NCBI GenBank assembly: GCA_018818835.1
Contig: JAHIRD010000001.1
Location: forward strand, 1-57,069
Length of the DNA stretch: 57,069 bases
Source of the DNA: Pseudomonadota bacterium
Lineage (GTDB): Bacteria > Desulfobacterota > Desulfobacteria > Desulfobacterales > Desulfolunaceae
Direction of reading: 5' to 3'
Part shown: one piece after another, positions 18,380-27,933 of the stretch
Layout of the letters: each line of letters starts with the position of its first letter
Position numbering within the stretch: position 1 is the stretch's first letter
The notes under the pieces: model-generated
The model's database searches: none
What the model was told of the DNA's origin: nothing
The model's input: only the letters and a program-made list of their open reading frames with translations
Made by a program: the position numbers and the translations under genes

Positions 18380-19618
18380 ATGGACTCTGGGCAGTCAACA
18401 TCACTTTGGTGGGAAAGGCCGGATCTTCGTTACGAAAAAAAGCATCTGACCTTTGATGATTCTTTACTTGAACCCCTTGCCCGAAGTATGGGGACACCCC
18501 TTTTTATTTACAGCAGCAGGCGTATCAGGCACAATCTTGAACGGTTGCACACAGCACTTGGCAAGACCGGCACCTTATTTTCTCTTTTCTACGCCATGAA
18601 GGCCAATCGATTCCAACCCCTTTTGACCTTTATAAAAAGCACAGGTCTTTGCGGCATTGACGCATGTTCACCCGAAGAGGTGTTTCTTGCAAGAGCCTGT
18701 GGCTTTCAACCAGAATCCATTTCCTTTACGGCAACCTCCCTGTCCAGTCAGGATCTGGATCTTATCCTGAGACATGACTCGCTGATCATTAACTGTGACT
18801 CCATCAGTATGATCCGGAAAATAGGGGAACGTTGTCCGGGGCGGGAAATCGGCATTCGTCTGAATCCGGCCATGGGTGTGGGGTACGGTGAGGTTGATCT
18901 GTTGCGTTACAGCGGAGATCGAACCACAAAATTCGGCATTTACCGGGAGCAGTTTGATGAAGCCGTAGACACGGCAAGAGCTTATGGGCTCCCCATCACA
19001 CGCATTCATTTTCACACGGGTTGCGGATACCTGACCAGCCAGCTTGAGACATGGAGCCGCATCATCACAACCTGTCTTGACATGGCCAAAGCCCTGCCCC
19101 AGCTTCAAACCGTAAATCTGGGTGGCGGCCTGGGTCTTCCCCATACCCCCCATGACAAGCCCCTGGACCTTGAAGCATGGGCATCGGTCATTCACTCCCA
19201 TTTTTCAGGAACCGGAATTCGGGTGGAACTGGAGCCCGGAGATTTCATTGTCAAAGACAGTGGGATTCTGTTGCTGGAAGTAAACATGGTGGAAAAAAAA
19301 CAAGACCGAATTTTTGTGGGGGTGAACGGCGGATTCAACCTTGCCATGGAGCCTGCATTTTACAGCCTGCCTTGTGAGCCCCTGCCCTGTAGCCTTTCTG
19401 TGGACAAAGACCTTGCTTTCACGTCCGAAAACATGACGCCCGTGACCATTGCCGGGAATATCAACGAGGCTCTGGATATCTGGGCAGAAAATCATCTTCT
19501 GCCGCCCATGGCCGAAGGGGACATTCTCGCATTGATCAACGCGGGTGGTTATGCGTCGGCCATGAGTTCAAACCACTGCCTCAGGGGGGCTTTCCGGGAG
19601 ATGATTTTGGTGGGTTGA
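18380..19618 (+). CDS. LysA-fold PLP-dependent decarboxylase-like protein, atypical active site
   Basis: The 412-residue protein has the alanine-racemase-like barrel of group IV decarboxylases: PLP lysine in YAMKANR (K74), HFHTGCGY (210-217), NLGGGLGLP, ELEPGDFIV (EPGR of DAP decarboxylase replaced by EPGD) and INAGGYASAMSSNHCLR. The conserved CES(x)D segment that supplies the partner-subunit cysteine is replaced by AGNINEALD, so it is probably not a standard diaminopimelate decarboxylase. Substrate may be another diamino acid or a carrier-linked amino acid; this is inference. ATG at 18380 is chosen because AAAGG lies 6-8 bases upstream. ATG 18374 overlaps that site, and 18209 lies inside the SET gene. 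Confidence 0.75.
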   Translation: MDSGQSTSLWWERPDLRYEKKHLTFDDSLLEPLARSMGTPLFIYSSRRIRHNLERLHTALGKTGTLFSLFYAMKANRFQPLLTFIKSTGLCGIDACSPEEVFLARACGFQPESISFTATSLSSQDLDLILRHDSLIINCDSISMIRKIGERCPGREIGIRLNPAMGVGYGEVDLLRYSGDRTTKFGIYREQFDEAVDTARAYGLPITRIHFHTGCGYLTSQLETWSRIITTCLDMAKALPQLQTVNLGGGLGLPHTPHDKPLDLEAWASVIHSHFSGTGIRVELEPGDFIVKDSGILLLEVNMVEKKQDRIFVGVNGGFNLAMEPAFYSLPCEPLPCSLSVDKDLAFTSENMTPVTIAGNINEALDIWAENHLLPPMAEGDILALINAGGYASAMSSNHCLRGAFREMILVG

Positions 19619-19644
19619 GTTAAAGCATGACTTCGTCCGGGCAA

Positions 19645-19671
19645 TCCACAAAAAAGGTATAATTTTGTGGA
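19645..19671. terminator. Candidate bidirectional terminator
   Basis: TCCACAAAA and TTTTGTGGA form a perfect 9-pair stem with a 9-base loop, between two convergent stop codons. With A and T at the inner arms it could act in either direction, but the stem is short and AT-rich. Confidence 0.4.
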
Positions 19672-19719
19672 CTGACACGGACGGACACAGACAAAAACGG
19701 ACGTCGGCTTGATACTTTT

Positions 19720-20937
19720 TTAGCGAATATTCTGCTGGTACCGGGCCTGGAAGGTTTCGTAGTTTTTGTTGTCCTTGAAGTTCTTGCTGATGGTTGCATC
19801 AAGGGTTTTAACTCTCTTGTCCATGGCATTGGGAAGCCAGTGACTGGCGTCTTCGGGCTCACGGCTGGCAGGGATTCGTGTTTTCAACCGTTCAAGAAGA
19901 CTGACCATACCGCTGACCTTGTAACCAGCCCGACGGGCGTAAACGATCCCTCTTTCATCAGCGGCCGCTTCGTATTCAGCTTTCCTCCCCCGGATGGCCC
20001 GTTCATACATGTCATTGCACATTTCATCCAGTTCCTTTTCCACCTCGTCCACGCCCAGTTCATCCCCCATTTCATCAAAGGCGTCTTCGGCTGCAAATTT
20101 GGGTCTGCGTTTATCAAACTCGGCAGCACCATGGTGCAAGGTCACATGGGAGATTTCATGGCCCAGCAGACAGGCCAACTCACTTTCGTTTCGAATGGTT
20201 TTAAGCATGCCTTCGGAAATCATGATGACGCCGATGGGAGTGGCATTGGCAAAAATCTCATCGGTCTTCACGATATGAACGGTTATAGGCAGGTCATAAA
20301 ACTCTGTATTCTCCATGATCAGCTGGGCCACATTGTTGACATATTGGACAAGACCCTGATTCTGGCTGAGACCCGGAGCAGCAAGACGTGCACAGATATA
20401 ACAGGACAAGGCCACCAGATTTTCATCTATCTTAAAAGCCCCTTCCTGGCTGATGGAATTTTTCCGTTCAAATTTTTCACGGCTCCAGCGGCCCTTGTAT
20501 GTTTCAGCAAGAAACTGGTTGTACTGGCTCGGAAGGATATAACTGTTTGATGGATTATCCAATACAGCTTTATTGAGGTTTTTATCGTTGATTTTGTTTT
20601 CAAAAAAGCCCTTCACAGCTGCAGTGACCATAATTTTTGAAATGGACCGTTGGGGATTTTCCTTGGCCATGGTCCCGTAGTCAATTGCGTTACCAATGGC
20701 ATTGAATGCATTCCCTGAAATCCAGCCCGCATTGCCGTTTGCTGTTTTCACTTTTTTCCACGGGTCTTTGGTTTCAAGCAATAAAACCTCATCACCCGAA
20801 TTCAAGATGGTGACGATGGGATAAAAAGCCCCGGGCATGGTCCTCACCGACACATTGTTGTTCATGATTTTCTCGGCATAAACGGATGAGGCGAAAATCA
20901 TTAGTATCAAAAGACTTAACCTTACTGTTTTTTTCAT
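19720..20937 (-). CDS. Exported M48-family metallopeptidase with SH3-like domain
   Basis: The 405-residue protein has a signal peptide (KKTVRLSLLILMIFASSVYA), a bacterial SH3 domain (VSVRTMPGAFYPIVTIL, GDEVLLLE, GWISGNAF; about 28-85) and an M48 zinc-protease domain with HEISHVTLHH; the third ligand is probably in KAEYEAAADERGIVYARRAGY. SH3 domains of this type bind cell-wall peptides, so envelope-localised proteolysis is likely. The start at 20937 is preferred since AGGTGA lies just before it; the longer frame to 21054 overlaps the upstream cyclase. It follows the CHASE2-cyclase gene by 16 bases and is probably co-transcribed. Confidence 0.85.
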   Translation of the reverse strand: MKKTVRLSLLILMIFASSVYAEKIMNNNVSVRTMPGAFYPIVTILNSGDEVLLLETKDPWKKVKTANGNAGWISGNAFNAIGNAIDYGTMAKENPQRSISKIMVTAAVKGFFENKINDKNLNKAVLDNPSNSYILPSQYNQFLAETYKGRWSREKFERKNSISQEGAFKIDENLVALSCYICARLAAPGLSQNQGLVQYVNNVAQLIMENTEFYDLPITVHIVKTDEIFANATPIGVIMISEGMLKTIRNESELACLLGHEISHVTLHHGAAEFDKRRPKFAAEDAFDEMGDELGVDEVEKELDEMCNDMYERAIRGRKAEYEAAADERGIVYARRAGYKVSGMVSLLERLKTRIPASREPEDASHWLPNAMDKRVKTLDATISKNFKDNKNYETFQARYQQNIR

Positions 20938-20953
20938 AATCACCTTCCCACAA

Positions 20954-23116
20954 TTATTTGGTTTTAAATGTAAACACACCGTGTTCATCCACAAGATCAG
21001 GGTTTGTCTGAAGAAGTTTGCACCGTTCAATGTATGATATTGAAGGCGGATCACCGGGGTTCAGTTCCAGCACCTTCTCAAAAAGGGCAATGGCGTCCTC
21101 CCATTTCCGTTTTCTGTAACAGGCAATGGCTGTTAAAAATTGTTCTTCGATCCCCAAGGCCTCTTTGGTCATGGCCTCTTTTCTGTCAACCAGGGTGAAT
21201 ACCCGGATGGGCTTGTTCTTTCCCTTGACCCTGATAAAATCCAGCTCACGGAAATAATAATCGTCTTTCACAAATTCCCACGTGAACTCACTCATGATAT
21301 TGGTGGTCCCGTAAGCCTTGTTCACACCTTCCAGCCGGGCCGAAAGATTCACCGTATCTCCGATGGCCGTAAAATCCATGCGGCGTTTGCTTCCAAGGTT
21401 CCCCACCACGATGGGCCCTGTACTGATACCGATACGGGTCAGAATTTTTGGCCCCTCGGATGAGATCAGATCGTTGACCCCGTTGTCCCTGAATGCCAGA
21501 ATCACTTCACAGGCTGATTTGGCGTGCCCTTCCCGTGCAATGGGTGCCCCGAATATGGCCATGATCCCATCCCCGGTATATTTGTCAAGCATTCCTTTCT
21601 GATCCAACACAATATTGGTGACGGTTTCGAAATAACGGTTCAACACGTCGATCAGGGTCTGGGGACTCTTGTCTTCGGCAAAGGTGGTAAATCCCTGGAG
21701 ATCCGTAAAAAGAACCGTTCCCACCAGCTCGGTCCCCTCCAGATCCACACGATCCGGGTTTTCCATCAATAGATTGATCACATCCTCGTGCAGGTATCGT
21801 GAAAAAATTGATCGAATCTGACGTTTTTTCTGACCCTCGGTCAGCATCTTGTACATGGCTGACGACGCACTGGTCAAAAAAACAGCAAAAACAGGAAAAA
21901 TAAAATCCACATGGATCATGTGGTTGCCAAACAGATAGAAGCTTGTTCCCACAGCAAAAACACAGAGCACCAGAGCCAGCCCCAGAGACAAGCCCAAGGA
22001 CCGGGTGAGAAACATGTACCCGAGTAAAATCATGCATACCAGGCTGCCCAGAATCACCCAGATATCCGAATCTTCTTTAATGCTACGATCATTCAAAAGG
22101 TTGTCAAACAAGGTGGTATGAATTTCCCCGCCAGGATACGGGGCGTCCGTGGATGAAAAGGGTGTGGCTTTAAGGTCCATCAGACCGCTGGCCGTGGCAC
22201 AAATCAGAATATTCTTATCCTTGAAATCGGTCAGGGGAATCACAGGGTTTTCACCACTCATCACCTGGGTGGCTGAGATAAACACATTGTAGAAGGAATC
22301 ATAACGGTACACCCCCCCTTGTCCGCCCCCTTCTCCGTACCAATAAATGGGATAATAGCCGTTTTTATCCAGGTGAAATCGCTTTTTCCGGGTGACCAGT
22401 TCCCGTTTTTTTTCATCATAGCTGACCAAGGCATCATCGGCCGCAACCAGATATGCAGCCAGTGAAAGCTGGGGCCGATAGGTCCCGTTAACTTTAAAGA
22501 CCAGAGGCATCCGCCGGCACACCCCGTCCTCGTCGGAATGAAAATTAACCACACCAATGGCGGCCGAACTTTGCGAGAAAGACGGGATCAGAGATTCCAC
22601 GGATCTATATTCCCTGGCAGGCATTTTTTCAGCATGCTCAAACATAAGTTCCTGGGATGGCCGGCTCTGGTTGTTCGGATTGAGATCATCACTGAGATTT
22701 TCCCCCAGTACAGCACGACCATAAGATTTCATGGCATCGGCAAAAGCCTGTTCGGAAACTGTTCCGTCAATATCCAGACGCCCCACCTCGGACTGTGAGA
22801 ACAAGATATCAAACACCACAGAACGGGCCTGGGCCTGTTTGAAATAATCCAGAATGATCCCGTAAAACTGCCTGGGCCAGGGCCAGGGATAATTGAACTT
22901 CTCAGAAAACTCTTTGATGGCGTAATCATCAATGGCCACGATGACCATGTTCTTATCCGCAAGATCCTTTTGGACACAATAATTCCAGCGGAAATCTTCT
23001 GCGCTGTAGGTAAACCGCTTGTATAAGGTGCTATGGGAAAAAAGCGACAGGGCCAGGACCACGGTGATGCCGATGATCAGAGCGACGATAAACGGAGATA
23101 TTTTTTCCTTTGCCAT
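20954..23116 (-). CDS. CHASE2-sensor class III adenylate cyclase with TPR-like tail
   Basis: The 720-residue protein has an N-terminal helix, a large extracytoplasmic CHASE2 domain (about 35-345, VIVAIDDYAIKEF, PWPWPRQFYGIILDYF, SVVFDILFS), three membrane helices (about 350-420) and a class III cyclase domain (LFTDLQGFTTFAED, KYTGDGIMAIFGAP, RIGISTGPIVVGNLGS, FTAIGDTVNLSARLEG). Both metal Asp residues, the substrate-selecting Lys, the transition-state Asn and Arg are present, so ATP cyclisation is expected. The C-terminus has one TPR-like unit (AIACYRKRKWEDAIALFEKV). ATG at 23116 follows AAGGA by 8 bases. The M48 gene is downstream. Confidence 0.92.
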   Translation of the reverse strand: MAKEKISPFIVALIIGITVVLALSLFSHSTLYKRFTYSAEDFRWNYCVQKDLADKNMVIVAIDDYAIKEFSEKFNYPWPWPRQFYGIILDYFKQAQARSVVFDILFSQSEVGRLDIDGTVSEQAFADAMKSYGRAVLGENLSDDLNPNNQSRPSQELMFEHAEKMPAREYRSVESLIPSFSQSSAAIGVVNFHSDEDGVCRRMPLVFKVNGTYRPQLSLAAYLVAADDALVSYDEKKRELVTRKKRFHLDKNGYYPIYWYGEGGGQGGVYRYDSFYNVFISATQVMSGENPVIPLTDFKDKNILICATASGLMDLKATPFSSTDAPYPGGEIHTTLFDNLLNDRSIKEDSDIWVILGSLVCMILLGYMFLTRSLGLSLGLALVLCVFAVGTSFYLFGNHMIHVDFIFPVFAVFLTSASSAMYKMLTEGQKKRQIRSIFSRYLHEDVINLLMENPDRVDLEGTELVGTVLFTDLQGFTTFAEDKSPQTLIDVLNRYFETVTNIVLDQKGMLDKYTGDGIMAIFGAPIAREGHAKSACEVILAFRDNGVNDLISSEGPKILTRIGISTGPIVVGNLGSKRRMDFTAIGDTVNLSARLEGVNKAYGTTNIMSEFTWEFVKDDYYFRELDFIRVKGKNKPIRVFTLVDRKEAMTKEALGIEEQFLTAIACYRKRKWEDAIALFEKVLELNPGDPPSISYIERCKLLQTNPDLVDEHGVFTFKTK

Positions 23117-23358
23117 GATTTTATCCTTAAGGCCCCAAAAAACAATTCGAGAATAAGCAATCATAGCCGTGTTTATAAATTATTCGCTATGAAATGGGTC
23201 ACATCACGGGTTACAATATAGGGTCTCCCTTGAAAACGGTCTGGAACCGAAGGTCAAGGTACAGGCGTTGTCTTTCACGTCCTTGGCGCAAAGTAGCATA
23301 AAATACTGTTGTCTGTAAATCATGCAAACCGTTCAGCCCATGTTTTTAACAGGCAGGG
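23117..23358. other. Promoter region between two cyclase genes
   Basis: About 240 bases lie between the class I cyclase 3' end and the class III cyclase start, both on the minus strand. I saw no clear terminator hairpin or CRP-like site. Confidence 0.35.
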
Positions 23359-26300
23359 TCAGGACTTATCCACAATTCTTTTTTTGGACATTCTGGGAAT
23401 ATGGTAACCGATTTTGACGTTCCTGCAGGCCAGGCCCAAGTCTTTCTCCACTTTGTCAATGGTCTCTGATATGGATGAAAGGCCCTTTTTACTCGTGTAT
23501 TTCCGGCAAAACACCTCGCCCCACGTGGTCATATAGACAGCTGCATACTCAAAAATCCGGTCCGACTTCCTCGACTGGGTGAAATTTGCGATCATGTAAA
23601 TCCGAAACATTTTGAATGCTTCCAGATAGAATCCGGGAGACATGGTGTCCCCTTCGCCGAACACAAAAAAATCATTCATATCTTTAAGAAGATCATGGAA
23701 ATCCTGGGCAGACACCGAGCTGGGGTTGGGAAGAATATTAAAGCGGGTCCCTGACTGATAGATTCCGTTATGGATGACCCAGGCCGCCACTTCCTCGAGC
23801 TGGTCGACATCCCGCAGAATGGCCCAGTCATTCCCGTTGACCATGGCCTGCTTATCATAATAAGGATAAACATCCCAAACCGGCCGGGTCCTTGGGGCCT
23901 GCCGGTAATAGATGAAAAGCTGTTTAAATAAATTCATTCCCCTAGCCACATGGGGCAGGGTTTTCACCTTATAGGGATGACTTGAAAACTGAGTAAACAT
24001 TTTGCGTCCAAGAATGGTCAGGTCCTGGGAGGTGATCATGGTTTCCATGTCCGGTGAATGGTTAAGCATCCCACTCAGTCGGTTGTATGTTTCAATCATG
24101 AACCCGTTGACCTGGCTGCTCAGGTCCAGCACTTTTTCATAGGTCCATTCATCAAAATGGGCCAGATCATATATCTGGTTCATATCCCACCCGTAACGTT
24201 CCACACATTTTTCCATCATCAGTTTCCGGATTTTAAATATGGATTGTTCCAGATGTTTTCCCGTTCGGATTGAAAGCTTCAGGAAAAAACAGGATTTGAC
24301 CAGACTGACAATATCATCCTGGCCCTTGTGTTTATAATAATCCGTGATTTCGTCAAAAAGAAGAATGTACGGATCCTGGCGCCTGAAATGATATTTTCCC
24401 GAAGCCCACCGCCCTTTGAGGCGGTTACACAAAAGCAGTCCCTTTTTCCCCTCGTGGATGTATTTTTCAAGAAGAGCCATTTTCATCACGGATTTGTAGG
24501 GGCTGGTCAGGCTTTTGAACAGCTGCCACATGGACGCACCGAAATATTCTCCAGCAGGGATGGAACTGACATTGCCCAGATCCAGATAATCCTGATAAAA
24601 CCGGCAGGAAATACTGTACAACAACTGATAATAACGGTTATCAGTCCAGGCAGGGAGTACGCTCCAGAACGGTATCTTTCCGGCCACCAGGATCATTGTC
24701 CGATAAAATTCCTCTTTGAGAATCATGCCCTGGGCCGAACCGGAGCTTTCGAAATCACTACCCCCGAACCTGCCCTCCCTCACACTTTCAGGATCCACCA
24801 CAAAAAAATGAAGCTCAGTACCGAAGCGGACCTTAGCCCATCGTTCAATGGATTCAAGTTTCAGCTTCAACAAGGCCTCCGCATCCTCGCCCATGTGTGT
24901 CCGGTCCACGCAGACCCAATAATCCAGATCCGAATCCGATGACTGGGCGATGGTTCCAATGCTTCCGATGGTAAACAGGGCTTCAATATGACAGTCTTTG
25001 CCCGGTAGAAGCAGCAGTTTGTCCACACGCAGGTATTTTTTGACCAGGCTCACTGTTTTAGGCGATGGGGTATAATTGCTGATACCCGATGAAGCGTTTT
25101 TCAGCATCATATTTTCGGTCAGATACGAATCTTCGCTCTTTTTTTCAATGGGGAGGAGTCTCTGGGTTAAATGAATCAGAAGGGGAACCATCTCGAACAG
25201 GTCCTCCTGCTCGGCCCTGAAGGAATCCAGTGCACGTTCTCTGGCCCGCTGATTGTGCCGGATAAAGACCTCACGTTGTCGATCCATCTCATGGGTAAGA
25301 ACCAGAATGTTCATCCACCGTGTGTCCAAAAGGTTTTTCCCAAAAAAATGAGGCGGTATTTCCAGTTCATCCCAGAGTTCCGATCGCTTCGCAAAATCTG
25401 TGGACTCGTAAACCAGAGCCGACTCAAAGGAGGTCCCTGTAAACGCGCACAATGTGGCCTGGACATGATCAAAATCCGCTCTAAAAACCGAACAGTGGCT
25501 GAAATCAGAGAGCCCCATGACGGCTCCGGTAAAACAACTGAACGACAGATCGCTTCTCGACAAATTGCTTTTCAGGAATGACGCTCCGGTAAAATAGCTT
25601 TCGTGAATTTCTGAGAATTCAAAACGGACATCCTGGAAAAAAGCCCTCAAAAACAGACACTGGTCCACATGGGCCGAGTCCCCGTCAACATTTTCAAACT
25701 GACAGTTTTCAAAACTAGATTTTTCCAGATGGATATGTTTCATGGTCACATTGACAAATCGTGCACCCTTAAAATCGCACGATATGATGTGGGCAGATGA
25801 AACGTCGCAGTTCAGAAAAACCGTATCCCTTAAATCCAGATTTTCCATTCGAACGCCCAGAAGATCAAGGCCGTTGAACACTTCCCCCCGAATATTTAGT
25901 TTCGTTTCTCCCTGACGTTCATTGGTATATTTAAGAATTTTATCCAGCCTTATTTTGGATGTTTTTTTCTCAAACATGGATAGTGGCAGAGGAATGGCAC
26001 TTAGTTGCCTGATCAGTTTTTTCTTCTCCATGGCCTGGATTTTTTCAATGTGCACAAACAGGGCATCTGCTGCTTTTCGGGTGTCCGTATCCGGATCTGT
26101 TCTGTAATTACCGAAAAGGACCAAAATTCTCTCGGGATTTTTCCTTAAAAGGATTCGCGACATGATTCGTCTGGCATCAAAGGCCTGGGCTTCGGGTAGC
26201 CGTTCAAGCACGCGGATCAAGTCTTCGGCTTTCATTCGCTCAAGGCATTTATACAGACGAAGCCTCATGGACGGTTGGCTTTCAATCAAAAGGCAGGCTG

Positions 26301-27348
26301 TTGTGACCATCTCCTGGGCATCCAGGGCGACCAGGGTCGAAAATGCTTTGAGAACCACCGCTTCATTGGAGTCTCCCAGCAAGGCATTCACCGCACTGAG
26401 AATCCGGCCGTCTCCTTCTGCCCTGCTCCGGGCTATCACATCAAGAAGACTGATTCTAAGATCTTCAGACTCTGCTTGTGACAGATAATCCAAAAACGGA
26501 TAAAGACGGCTATTCCGCTCAAAGGCCGCGGCGAATAAAGCGCCGTCCAGAATACAGTCCGTGTCCTTTGAATCAAGACCCTTTCGAATCAAGGTATCCA
26601 CAAAGGAAAAGCGGGCTACAAAATCATAAAGAAGCGATCCGGTCCGGGTCATGATTGAATAAAGACAGTCCGAGGGGATGGACAGAATTCCACGGATAAA
26701 GGCATGGACCGCATCACTGTCAGAAATATCCTTTAACAGAAGGCGGATAAGCGGTGCATATTTACGACGGTCTGACACGTCGGAAAAAAGATAGGGGAAA
26801 ACAAAACGCAGCCGCAGAGGCTCGGGAAATCGCCGCAGAATATCGATCAACACATTTTGAGGCACTGTATTGTTTAAGAAAAAGGTCCAGGCAAAACCCG
26901 GCCCCCTACCGTTTATTTCAAGAAGCAAGGTCACATATTCCCTGAGTTCGTCCAGGGAAATGGTTTTTTGCATTTCCTTGAAAAGGACCTGTGCGAATTT
27001 TTCCGAGGCAATGATCTTTTCCCGTGTCATGTGACCATGGGTATCGTCGGCCATGACCTGATGGGAAAAAAATTTCAGGGTATCCTTGGCTTCCTGACGA
27101 ACCACACGGGAAAGGTCCTGAAGACCGAGAATGGCGAACTCAACGCCCTCTTCGGGATCAAGCTGTTTCACACAGGCCAGCATCTCCATTTTCTGGGCAG
27201 TCACACTGTTTTCCCAGTTCATAAGAAATTCATCGCAAAACAGCTGCTTTGAAACAGGACTCCCAATGTCATTCCGGTTTCCGCTTCCGCCAAACAGAGG
27301 AAAAACCATACCGGAGACTATTTCCTTCATATTGATTTTTTTTGTCAT
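23359..27348 (-). CDS. Class I adenylate cyclase with HEAT-like and pentapeptide-repeat N-terminus
   Basis: The 1329-residue protein is far longer than enteric CyaA (about 850). Residues 40-480 are alpha-helical HEAT-like repeats (ARQEAKDTLKFF-type units). Residues about 485-650 are pentapeptide-like repeats (LDLRDTVF, CDFKGARF, SYFTGASF, SNLSRSDL). Residues about 700-1310 match the class I cyclase domain: GSIGTIAQSSDSDLDYWVC (796-813), with the DxD pair that binds metal, then SIERWAKVRFGTELHFFVVD and LKEEFYRTMILVAGK. It makes cAMP. The ATG overlaps the stop of the upstream small gene (ATGA), so translation is coupled. The repeats probably scaffold or regulate the catalytic part. Confidence 0.9.
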   Translation of the reverse strand: MTKKINMKEIVSGMVFPLFGGSGNRNDIGSPVSKQLFCDEFLMNWENSVTAQKMEMLACVKQLDPEEGVEFAILGLQDLSRVVRQEAKDTLKFFSHQVMADDTHGHMTREKIIASEKFAQVLFKEMQKTISLDELREYVTLLLEINGRGPGFAWTFFLNNTVPQNVLIDILRRFPEPLRLRFVFPYLFSDVSDRRKYAPLIRLLLKDISDSDAVHAFIRGILSIPSDCLYSIMTRTGSLLYDFVARFSFVDTLIRKGLDSKDTDCILDGALFAAAFERNSRLYPFLDYLSQAESEDLRISLLDVIARSRAEGDGRILSAVNALLGDSNEAVVLKAFSTLVALDAQEMVTTACLLIESQPSMRLRLYKCLERMKAEDLIRVLERLPEAQAFDARRIMSRILLRKNPERILVLFGNYRTDPDTDTRKAADALFVHIEKIQAMEKKKLIRQLSAIPLPLSMFEKKTSKIRLDKILKYTNERQGETKLNIRGEVFNGLDLLGVRMENLDLRDTVFLNCDVSSAHIISCDFKGARFVNVTMKHIHLEKSSFENCQFENVDGDSAHVDQCLFLRAFFQDVRFEFSEIHESYFTGASFLKSNLSRSDLSFSCFTGAVMGLSDFSHCSVFRADFDHVQATLCAFTGTSFESALVYESTDFAKRSELWDELEIPPHFFGKNLLDTRWMNILVLTHEMDRQREVFIRHNQRARERALDSFRAEQEDLFEMVPLLIHLTQRLLPIEKKSEDSYLTENMMLKNASSGISNYTPSPKTVSLVKKYLRVDKLLLLPGKDCHIEALFTIGSIGTIAQSSDSDLDYWVCVDRTHMGEDAEALLKLKLESIERWAKVRFGTELHFFVVDPESVREGRFGGSDFESSGSAQGMILKEEFYRTMILVAGKIPFWSVLPAWTDNRYYQLLYSISCRFYQDYLDLGNVSSIPAGEYFGASMWQLFKSLTSPYKSVMKMALLEKYIHEGKKGLLLCNRLKGRWASGKYHFRRQDPYILLFDEITDYYKHKGQDDIVSLVKSCFFLKLSIRTGKHLEQSIFKIRKLMMEKCVERYGWDMNQIYDLAHFDEWTYEKVLDLSSQVNGFMIETYNRLSGMLNHSPDMETMITSQDLTILGRKMFTQFSSHPYKVKTLPHVARGMNLFKQLFIYYRQAPRTRPVWDVYPYYDKQAMVNGNDWAILRDVDQLEEVAAWVIHNGIYQSGTRFNILPNPSSVSAQDFHDLLKDMNDFFVFGEGDTMSPGFYLEAFKMFRIYMIANFTQSRKSDRIFEYAAVYMTTWGEVFCRKYTSKKGLSSISETIDKVEKDLGLACRNVKIGYHIPRMSKKRIVDKS

Positions 27349-27653
27349 GTCAAGGCATCATTGGGTGTGATGAACAAAAGGTCAAGGGGCTTATCCCCAA
27401 GGGTCAAGGAAAGACCGGATTCCGGTACCCTATGCAAAAAGACCTGGGCATGGTTATGCCCGGACAATTCGGGGTAACGCGCCCTCAGACCGGGAAAGTC
27501 AAGTCTTTCCAAAGCATCTTTGAGAATGTCTATTTCTGCTTCAAGATGAGCGTTGTCACCCTTATGTTTGAAATAGTCGGAAAGGCATTTATTATAGCGT
27601 TTTTTCGTCTCCGTTGCAATACAATGATGACTCAAGTCGAGGTGTATCTTCAT
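27345..27653 (-). CDS. Small protein translationally coupled to the class I cyclase
   Basis: The 102-residue protein (MKIHLDLSHHCIATETKKRY...) is soluble and helical with a charged middle (HLEAEIDILKDALERLDF) and a beta-rich end. AGGAAG lies 6 bases before ATG 27653, and that site overlaps the edge of the dispersed repeat; the longer frame to 27752 would be encoded within the repeat and is rejected. Its TGA overlaps the cyclase ATG. I do not recognise the family. The coupling suggests a partner or regulator of the cyclase. Confidence 0.65.
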   Translation of the reverse strand: MKIHLDLSHHCIATETKKRYNKCLSDYFKHKGDNAHLEAEIDILKDALERLDFPGLRARYPELSGHNHAQVFLHRVPESGLSLTLGDKPLDLLFITPNDALT

Positions 27654-27670
27654 GGTGTTCTTCCTAAAGG

Positions 27671-27822
27671 ATGATGGCGTCGTAAAAAGTCCCATATGCC
27701 GCGTTATAGTGTTTAGCCGGACGTTCGACATACGCACCAAGTATGACTTCACGCCCGGCCAAAAACCATGCCTTGCCTACGGACCTTTTTTCATAGCCAT
27801 CCGTCGACGTTTTACGAGTTCA
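27671..27822. repeat. Dispersed intergenic repeat, copy 2
   Basis: About 150 bases share the ends and inner tracts of the 15306 element: GGCGTCGTAAAAAGTCCC at the left, TAGTGTTTAGCCGGAC inside, CATAGCCATCCGTCGACG and GTTTTACGAGTTC at the right. It is about 60 bases shorter because the inner part after the left end is missing. A further GATGGTGTCGTA left-end fragment follows at 27830. Confidence 0.8.
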
Positions 27823-27933
27823 GCAAGGATGATGGTGTCGTATTTTCAAAATTATAACAGTTTAGCCCATACAATTCAAACGCCTCGTGGCCGTCATTGA
27901 CTTTATGGAAGGCCGCTGTTAACATAGGCGCCC

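Noticed and set aside
19840-20550. 236-codon frame antisense to the SH3-M48 gene
   Set aside because: Shadow frame; the minus strand encodes the HExxH protease.
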